From positions 1 to 11,573 of the forward strand of contig JAGAFH010000153.1 of NCBI GenBank assembly GCA_017612755.1: a DNA stretch of 11,573 nt, read 5' to 3'. This stretch comes from Clostridiales bacterium. Its GTDB lineage: Bacteria; Bacillota; Clostridia; Saccharofermentanales; Saccharofermentanaceae. Position numbers and translations under genes: made by a program. Shown piece after piece: positions 7,809 through 11,573 of this stretch; the first letter of the stretch is position 1, and the number at the start of each line of letters is the position of its first letter. The notes under the pieces were generated by a model that saw only the letters and a program-made list of their open reading frames with translations, made no database searches and was not told the DNA's origin.

Positions 7809-9194
7809 ATGCTTGAAATGCCCGAAAAGAAACTTTGGATAACCGATACCATCCTTCGTGATGCCCACCAGTCCCACGCAGCTACCAGGATGCGGATCGA
7901 GGATATGCTTCCCGCATGTGAGATCCTGGATAATATGGGTTACTGGTCTATCGAGTGCTGGGGCGGTGCTACTTATGATTCCTGTATGAGATTTCTCGGC
8001 GAAGATCCCTGGGAAAGACTTCGTATCTTAAAGAAAGCAATGCCCAAAACGCCCCTGCAGATGCTGCTTAGAGGTCAGAATCTTCTGGGTTACAGGCATT
8101 ATGCAGATGATGTTGTAGACTCTTTCTGCGGAAGGATGATCGAGAACGGTATTGATGTCGTAAGGATATTTGATGCCCTTAATGATGTCCGTAATATGGA
8201 AGTGGCCATGAAGGCAGTAAAGAAATACGGCGGTACGGTAGAGGCAGCGCTCAGTTATACCACCAGTCCTGTCCATAATGAGGAGTATTTTGTTAACCAG
8301 GCTAAAGTCCTTCAGCAGATGGGCGCCGATGTTATCTGTATCAAGGACATGGCAAATCTTCTCCTGCCTAAGGATATTTATTCCCTGGTAACAAAGCTTA
8401 AGGATGCGGTAGATCTTCCTATCCATCTTCATACCCACGATACTACCGGTACGGGATCTATGATCTACTATGCTGCAGCCCTTGCAGGTGTTGATATCAT
8501 CGACTGCGCATTGTCGCCTCTTGCAACTGGTACTTCCCAGCCGGCCACCGAGTCTTTGGTTGCTGCCTTTAAGGGAACCCCCAGGGATACGGGACTTGAT
8601 CTTACTGAGCTTAATAAAGCTGCTGCACACTTTAAGGGCGTGGCCCAGAAGATGCAGGATCAGGGCATCCTTAATTCCAAGGTCTTAAGGGTAGATCCCA
8701 ATACACTGATCTACCAGGTCCCGGGAGGAATGCTCTCAAACCTTATATCCCAGCTTAAGCAGGCTAATGCGGAAGACAGATATGAGGAAGTCCTTGCAGA
8801 AGTGCCCAGGGTAAGAAAAGACTTCGGTTATCCGCCCCTGGTAACTCCCACATCCCAGATCGTGGGTTCCCAGGCGGTCCTTAACGTACTGATGGGAAGA
8901 TATAAGACTTTCACAAAAGAGAGCAAGATGCTCCTTCACGGAGAGTACGGAAGGCTCCCCGGAGAAGTTAATGAAGAAGTCAGAAAGATGGCCATAGGTG
9001 ATGAGAAGGTGATAGAATGCCGCCCCGCAGATCTTCTGGCTAACGAGATGGAGGAACTCCGGGCCAAAGTCAGCGATTTTGCAAAGACGGAAGAGGATGT
9101 TCTTTCCTGCGCCCTGTTCCCCCAGGTTGCTCCTGATTTCATCAAAAAGCGGGACAAAGCAGACGAAGTAAAAGAAATAACCGTAACCTGGTGA
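7809..9194 (+). CDS. Pyruvate/oxaloacetate carboxyltransferase (transcarboxylase 5S type)
   Basis: This 461-residue TIM-barrel carboxyltransferase transfers CO2 between biotin and pyruvate/oxaloacetate. The metal site is complete: Asp18 in the TxxRDAHQS motif, the expected carbamylated Lys179 (CIKDMAN), and His206/His208 in LPIHLHTHD. The C-terminal half (VPGGMLSNL, then FGYPPLVTPTSQIVG and GEYGRLPGEV) is the conserved PYC/OadA domain. No biotinyl domain is attached, matching the 5S subunit rather than OadA or pyruvate carboxylase, where it is usually fused. It starts 3 bases after the biotin carrier, with GAGGTGG at 7794-7800. Oddly, its stop codon TGA (9192-9194) lies inside the left terminal repeat of the next element, so the native last residues may have been changed by insertion. 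No terminator directly follows. Confidence 0.93.
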   Translation: MLEMPEKKLWITDTILRDAHQSHAATRMRIEDMLPACEILDNMGYWSIECWGGATYDSCMRFLGEDPWERLRILKKAMPKTPLQMLLRGQNLLGYRHYADDVVDSFCGRMIENGIDVVRIFDALNDVRNMEVAMKAVKKYGGTVEAALSYTTSPVHNEEYFVNQAKVLQQMGADVICIKDMANLLLPKDIYSLVTKLKDAVDLPIHLHTHDTTGTGSMIYYAAALAGVDIIDCALSPLATGTSQPATESLVAAFKGTPRDTGLDLTELNKAAAHFKGVAQKMQDQGILNSKVLRVDPNTLIYQVPGGMLSNLISQLKQANAEDRYEEVLAEVPRVRKDFGYPPLVTPTSQIVGSQAVLNVLMGRYKTFTKESKMLLHGEYGRLPGEVNEEVRKMAIGDEKVIECRPADLLANEMEELRAKVSDFAKTEEDVLSCALFPQVAPDFIKKRDKADEVKEITVTW

Positions 9195-9281
9195 CACATG
9201 GGGACGTATCTCCAATTGACACATTTTGGCACATGGGGACGTATCTCTAACTGACACATTATGACACATGGGGACACACCT
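9191..9281 (+). repeat. Left terminal inverted repeat, 35-bp unit array
   Basis: The array is built from a 35-bp unit starting TGACACAT (or TGGCACAT): units at 9192, 9227 and a partial one at 9262. Within each full unit the octamer recurs 25 bases in (9217 and 9252). Each full unit contains GGGGACGTATCTC. In the first unit TGGGGA-CGTA-TCTCCA (9199-9214) can fold as a short REP-like hairpin with one G-T pair. The array pairs with 10400-10490. Confidence 0.88.
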
Positions 9282-9293
9282 AAACAAAAATAG

Positions 9294-9323
9294 ATAAGAG
9301 ATGCTATTGTATCTCTTATTTTT
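9294..9323 (+). terminator. Hairpin with T tract, likely terminator upstream of the transposase
   Basis: A perfect 9-bp stem (ATAAGAGAT 9294-9302, ATCTCTTAT 9311-9319) with an 8-base loop is followed by T9319-9323. It is AT-rich, hence weaker than the one at 1977. It would end transcripts reading through from the transcarboxylase operon and so insulate the transposase. The preceding A-run suggests it may also work on the other strand. Confidence 0.6.
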
Positions 9324-9354
9324 GTGGTTTAGAATGTGGTAAATAAACCACAAA
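9321..9354 (+). promoter_or_regulatory. 11-bp inverted repeat abutting the transposase ribosome site
   Basis: TTTGTGGTTTA (9321-9331) and TAAACCACAAA (9344-9354) are perfect inverted copies with a 12-base loop. The right arm ends on the first base of the AGGAG ribosome site (9354-9358), 9 bases before ATG 9368. A weak promoter-like pair (TTGTAT 9307-9312 and TAGAAT 9330-9335) overlaps it. It could be an operator for the co-encoded XRE protein, a translational control hairpin or a transposase-recognised hairpin. Confidence 0.55.
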
Positions 9355-9367
9355 GGAGTGATTATCA

Positions 9368-10117
9368 ATGGCAAGAAGACCAAGAGAAAAGAATGAAAAT
9401 GGTTTTTATCATGTGATAGCCCGTGGAATCGGGAAGATGATTATTTTCGAAAATGATTATGACTATACAAAAATGATCGAACTCCTTTTCAAATATTCAG
9501 ATGAATGTAAGGTTAAGATAATCGCTTATTGTTTAATGGACAATCATTTCCATCTTTTGATAAAAGATGATTTTGATGCTATTTCGTTATTTATGAAAAA
9601 AACTCTTGTTTCGTATTCCTATTATTTCAATGAGAAATATCAGCGTAGCGGTCATTTGTTTCAAAACAGGTTTGTGAGCAGAGTCGTAGAAAACGAGGCT
9701 GATCTTTTGAATGTTTTTAAGTACATCATGAATAATCCTGTAAAAGCCTGCATTTCTTCTTGTGAGGATTATAAATGGTGCAATTATGTGGATTTCTTCA
9801 TTGAAGCTCCGAAAACTCATGTTAAATACATCAAGGACTTCTTTGCAAACGAAGATGCGATCAGTGAATTCATATTATCTCCTTTTCCTGAAGAAGATAA
9901 TAAACCAGTTGTGCTGAAAGACAGAGATAAGGATGCAATCACTATTACCATCAGGCTTCTTGAAATAGAAAATGTTAATGACATACGACTTTTTTCGCGC
10001 GAAAAAAGAGATAATGCGATCATCAAACTTAAAAACCATGGATTAAGCAACCGGCAAATAGAGAGAATAACCGGAATAAACCGCGGAGTAATACAAAGGA
10101 TAAAAGGGGAGAGCTGA
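9368..10117 (+). CDS. REP-associated tyrosine transposase (RAYT), Y1/HUH family
   Basis: This 249-residue protein of the IS200-like Transposase_17 superfamily cuts and joins single-stranded DNA through a tyrosine. The N-terminus MARRPREKNENGFYHVIARG is typical of RAYTs. The HUH metal motif is His60-Phe-His62 in YCLMDNHFHLLIK. The family signature YYFNEKYQRSGHLFQNRF follows (residues 85-102), with the catalytic tyrosine probably among Tyr83, 85 and 86. The last 45 residues (SREKRDNAIIKLKNHGLSNR then ITGINRGVIQ) look like a helix-turn-helix, a DnaA-C-like extension found in some RAYTs. The gene is intact and follows AGGAG at 9354-9358. It is more AT-rich than its neighbours, and the XRE gene starts 2 bases after its stop. 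RAYTs normally act on short palindromic REP sequences; here the natural substrate candidates are the flanking repeats. Confidence 0.92.
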   Translation: MARRPREKNENGFYHVIARGIGKMIIFENDYDYTKMIELLFKYSDECKVKIIAYCLMDNHFHLLIKDDFDAISLFMKKTLVSYSYYFNEKYQRSGHLFQNRFVSRVVENEADLLNVFKYIMNNPVKACISSCEDYKWCNYVDFFIEAPKTHVKYIKDFFANEDAISEFILSPFPEEDNKPVVLKDRDKDAITITIRLLEIENVNDIRLFSREKRDNAIIKLKNHGLSNRQIERITGINRGVIQRIKGES

Positions 10118-10119
10118 AC

Positions 10120-10398
10120 ATGTCCAGAATGGATTACATAGTTAATGACGAGGGTGCTAAGATCATGATCGAGAATCAACAGGCTGACATAAAAAAGAAT
10201 GTTGGCCAAATGATCAACCGTATAAGGCTTTCTGAAAGATTAACACAAGTTGAATTAGCCAAAAGAGCTTGTATTGACAGGGCTAATTTGGCAAGGCTCG
10301 AGAACGGGAATTATAATCCTACATTGGATCTATTGGTAAAGATTGCGGAAGCCACCGGAAAAGAAATAGTTATTTCATTTAACGAAAAAGAAAGCTAA
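10120..10398 (+). CDS. Small XRE/Cro-CI family DNA-binding regulator
   Basis: This 92-residue protein has a single helix-turn-helix domain of the XRE type at about residues 30-85. The pattern is IRLSERLTQVELAKRACIDR, then LARLENGNYNPTLDLLVKIAEATG, ending in a short strand (EIVISF). It has no metal or enzyme motif. ATG 10120 is 2 bases after the transposase stop, with GGGGAG at 10106-10111. The two are almost certainly one transcript. By context it may repress the element's own promoter, controlling transposase dose. HigA-like antitoxins look similar, but no HigB-type toxin is adjacent. The stop lies one base before the right terminal repeat. Confidence 0.88.
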   Translation: MSRMDYIVNDEGAKIMIENQQADIKKNVGQMINRIRLSERLTQVELAKRACIDRANLARLENGNYNPTLDLLVKIAEATGKEIVISFNEKES

Positions 10399-10399
10399 G

Positions 10400-10490
10400 A
10401 GATGTGTCCCCATGTGCCAAAATGTGTCAGTTAGAGATACGTCCCCATGTGTCAAAATGTGTCAATTGGAGATACGTCCCCAAGTGTCAC
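10400..10490 (-). repeat. Right terminal inverted repeat, 35-bp unit array
   Basis: This is the inverted partner of 9191-9281: it matches at 86 of 91 positions and has the same 35-bp units on the opposite strand (two full units from 10489 inward, then a partial one). It begins one base after the XRE stop codon and ends at 10490, directly before the T-rich stretch ahead of the pnp promoter. Confidence 0.88.
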
Positions 10491-10513
10491 TTTTTCTTTT
10501 TAAAATAATAGGG

Positions 10514-10519
10514 TATAAT
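10514..10519 (+). promoter_or_regulatory. pnp: -10 box of the pnp promoter
   Basis: A perfect TATAAT lies about 120 bases before the pnp start. At 16-18 bp upstream only a T-rich run (10490-10497) is present, with no real -35 hexamer. That position is exactly at the edge of the inserted element, so the original -35 may have been replaced. Confidence 0.65.
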
Positions 10520-10529
10520 TGATTGGATG

Positions 10530-10604
10530 CGCAAGGAAGCGTAGTTAGTAGATTGAGATCCCGGAGTTTTGCCGGAGTCTGAATCTGCGGACTACCTCCT
10601 TGCG
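10530..10604 (+). promoter_or_regulatory. pnp: Long 5'-UTR hairpin of pnp
   Basis: The leader folds into one long stem: CGCAAGGA (10530-10537) with TCCTTGCG (10597-10604), GTAGT (10541-10545) with ACTAC (10591-10595), AGATT (10550-10554) with AATCT (10582-10586), AGA (10556-10558) with TCT (10578-10580), and CCGG (10561-10564) with CCGG (10572-10575). That is 25 pairs with small internal loops. There is no T tract, so it is not a terminator. In E. coli a pnp leader stem-loop is cut by RNase III and used by PNPase to control its own mRNA; the same logic is inferred here. Confidence 0.72.
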
Positions 10605-10639
10605 AAAACAAAATATTTTCATAAAGGAGAAAGTCTTAA

Positions 10640-11573
10640 ATGGAAAAGATTTTCAAGACCGAGATCGCCGGCAGACCTTTAGAAGTCCAGACCGGTAAGA
10701 TCGCCCAGTTTGCCAACGGTTCCGTACTCATAAAGTACGGTGATACAGCCGTTCTTTCAACAGTTACAGCTTCCCAGGCACCCAGAGAAGGAATCGATTT
10801 CTTCCCTCTGTCCGTTGACTACGAAGAGAAGATGTACGCAGTAGGTAAGATCCCCGGCGGTTACCTTAAGAGAGAGGGAAGACCCGGTGAGAAGGCTATC
10901 CTCACATCAAGAGTTATCGACCGTCCCATCAGACCTCTGTTCCCCAAGGATCTCAGAAATGATGTTGTCGTAAACAACACAGTTATGGCAGTTGACCAGG
11001 ACTGTTCTCCCGAGATCACGGCTATGCTCGGTACATCCATCGCTATCGCCATCTCCGATATCCCCTGGAAGGGACCTGTAGGCGGCGTAGTCCTCGGACT
11101 TATCGACAACAAGGCAGTTATCAATCCTACACTTGCCCAGAGGGAAGTATCCCAGATGTACGTTACTCTTGCAGGTACCAGGGATAAGATCTGCATGGTC
11201 GAGGCTGGCGCTAACGAAGTACCCGATGATGTTATGCTCCAGGCTATCGCTGACGGACACGAGGTCATCAAGGAGATCGTTAAGTTTATCGATTCCATCG
11301 TTGCCGAGATCGGTAAGCCCAAGTTCACATATGATTCTGCCGACGTTCCCGAGGAAGTTTTCGCTATGGTCAAGGAATACGGCTGGGACAAGATGCGTCA
11401 GGCAGTACTTTCCGACGACAAGAGCGTAAGAGATGCTAATGTTGCAGCACTTCAGGAGGAAGTAGTTGCACTTCTCGAGGAGAAGGAAGAGGGTCTTTCT
11501 TCCTGGGCTCCCGATGCTATCTACAAGCTTGAGAAGAAGGTAGTTAGAGATTACCTCTTCAGAGAGCACGTAC
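10640..11573 (+). CDS. pnp: Polynucleotide phosphorylase (3' partial)
   Basis: PNPase degrades RNA 3' to 5' by phosphorolysis and can add nucleotides in reverse; it is part of RNA turnover in the cytoplasm. The first 311 codons are present and the frame is open to the window edge. They cover the first RNase-PH-like domain, including FFPLSVDYEEKMYAVGKIPG and REGRPGEKAILTSRVIDRPI (residues 54-101), a PNPase hallmark. The helical linker follows (QAIADGHEVIKEIVKFIDSI onward). The second RNase-PH core and the KH and S1 domains lie beyond the window. ATG 10640 is chosen because AAAGGAGA (10623-10630) lies upstream and the N-terminus MEKIFKTEIAGRPLEVQTGK is typical. Codon use fits a well-expressed host gene. 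Confidence 0.96.
   Translation, partial: MEKIFKTEIAGRPLEVQTGKIAQFANGSVLIKYGDTAVLSTVTASQAPREGIDFFPLSVDYEEKMYAVGKIPGGYLKREGRPGEKAILTSRVIDRPIRPLFPKDLRNDVVVNNTVMAVDQDCSPEITAMLGTSIAIAISDIPWKGPVGGVVLGLIDNKAVINPTLAQREVSQMYVTLAGTRDKICMVEAGANEVPDDVMLQAIADGHEVIKEIVKFIDSIVAEIGKPKFTYDSADVPEEVFAMVKEYGWDKMRQAVLSDDKSVRDANVAALQEEVVALLEEKEEGLSSWAPDAIYKLEKKVVRDYLFREHV

Larger units (their letters stand above)
9191..10490. mobile_element. RAYT-XRE element bounded by 91-bp inverted repeats
   Basis: A 1300-bp unit contains a Y1 transposase-like gene and a small XRE regulator. It is enclosed by 91-bp inverted repeats (9191-9281 and 10400-10490) that match at 86 of 91 positions by my alignment. The inside is more AT-rich than the flanking metabolic genes, suggesting foreign origin. 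No target duplication is visible, as expected for HUH-type transposition. Packing is tight: the left repeat contains the upstream gene's stop, and the right repeat starts one base after the regulator's stop. Whether it is still mobile or a domesticated REP-generating unit cannot be told from one copy. Confidence 0.8.

Noticed and set aside
8028..8630. 200-residue minus-strand reading frame
   Set aside because: It is fully antisense to the conserved 5S carboxyltransferase, with no family resemblance.
5675..9194. Biotin-dependent acyl-CoA or pyruvate carboxylase operon
   Set aside because: No biotin carboxylase (ATP-grasp) gene is present, and the 5S protein has no fused biotinyl domain.
9191..9281. 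CRISPR-like array
   Set aside because: The units are contiguous with no unique spacers, there are under three copies, and the same array is present inverted at 10400-10490.
8736..9383. 215-residue minus-strand reading frame
   Set aside because: It runs antisense through the 5S gene and across the terminal repeat, has no ribosome site or recognisable domain, and its repetitive Cys/His-like tract only reflects the 35-bp units.
9368..10398. Toxin-antitoxin pair
   Set aside because: The XRE protein resembles antitoxin-type regulators, but its partner is a Y1 transposase with HFH and tyrosine motifs, not a known toxin fold.
10530..10604. Riboswitch or intrinsic terminator in the pnp leader
   Set aside because: There is no known riboswitch core and no T tract after the stem; it is one long simple hairpin.
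10907..11569. Long minus-strand reading frames opposite pnp
   Set aside because: The plus strand encodes an unmistakable PNPase; the antisense frames arise from its codon bias.

Overview
The window looks like a chromosomal segment of a Gram-positive Clostridia-type bacterium, gut or rumen style (Lachnospiraceae/Oscillospiraceae-like). The reasons are strong AGGAGG-type ribosome binding sites, heavy AGA/AGG arginine use, moderate GC, secreted proteins carrying tandem aromatic cell-wall-binding repeats, and a Firmicutes-style promoter. The genus cannot be fixed from sequence alone. All genes I accept are on the + strand.

Region 1 (1-3625) holds two tandem paralogous surface proteins. The first has lost its 5' end outside the window. 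Each has an acidic N-terminal stretch, a transglutaminase-like Cys-His-Asp domain and a C-terminal run of choline-binding-type repeats. A clean intrinsic terminator and a candidate promoter separate them. Region 2 (3667-5580) is a full-length glutamine-dependent NAD+ synthetase, nadE.

Region 3 (5604-9194) is a four-gene operon behind a strong promoter. It encodes an MmdA/PccB-type (12S) carboxyltransferase, a 63-residue protein resembling the soluble tail of OadG/MmdD/MmdE subunits, a free-standing biotin carrier (1.3S) and a 5S-type pyruvate/oxaloacetate carboxyltransferase. There is no biotin carboxylase and no membrane decarboxylase beta subunit. The set therefore matches a Wood-Werkman transcarboxylase (methylmalonyl-CoA + pyruvate <-> propionyl-CoA + oxaloacetate). 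The promoter carries a TTTGA-N3-TCAAA palindrome like a FabT/FabR box, a tandem 16-bp repeat and an 11-bp inverted repeat over the -10/start region, so several layers of control are likely.

Region 4 (9191-10490) is a compact 1.3-kb element. A REP-associated tyrosine (HUH, Y1) transposase and a small XRE/Cro-type regulator form a two-gene operon between 91-bp inverted repeats that are 86/91 identical. Each repeat is about 2.6 copies of a 35-bp unit. The left repeat supplies the stop codon of the 5S gene, and the right repeat begins one base after the regulator's stop. The element is more AT-rich than its neighbours. It is the best candidate here for a poorly described mobile or domesticated system.

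Region 5 (10490-11573) is the start of pnp (polynucleotide phosphorylase), cut by the window edge. It has a TATAAT box and a long, near-continuous 5'-UTR hairpin that suggests RNase-dependent autoregulation.
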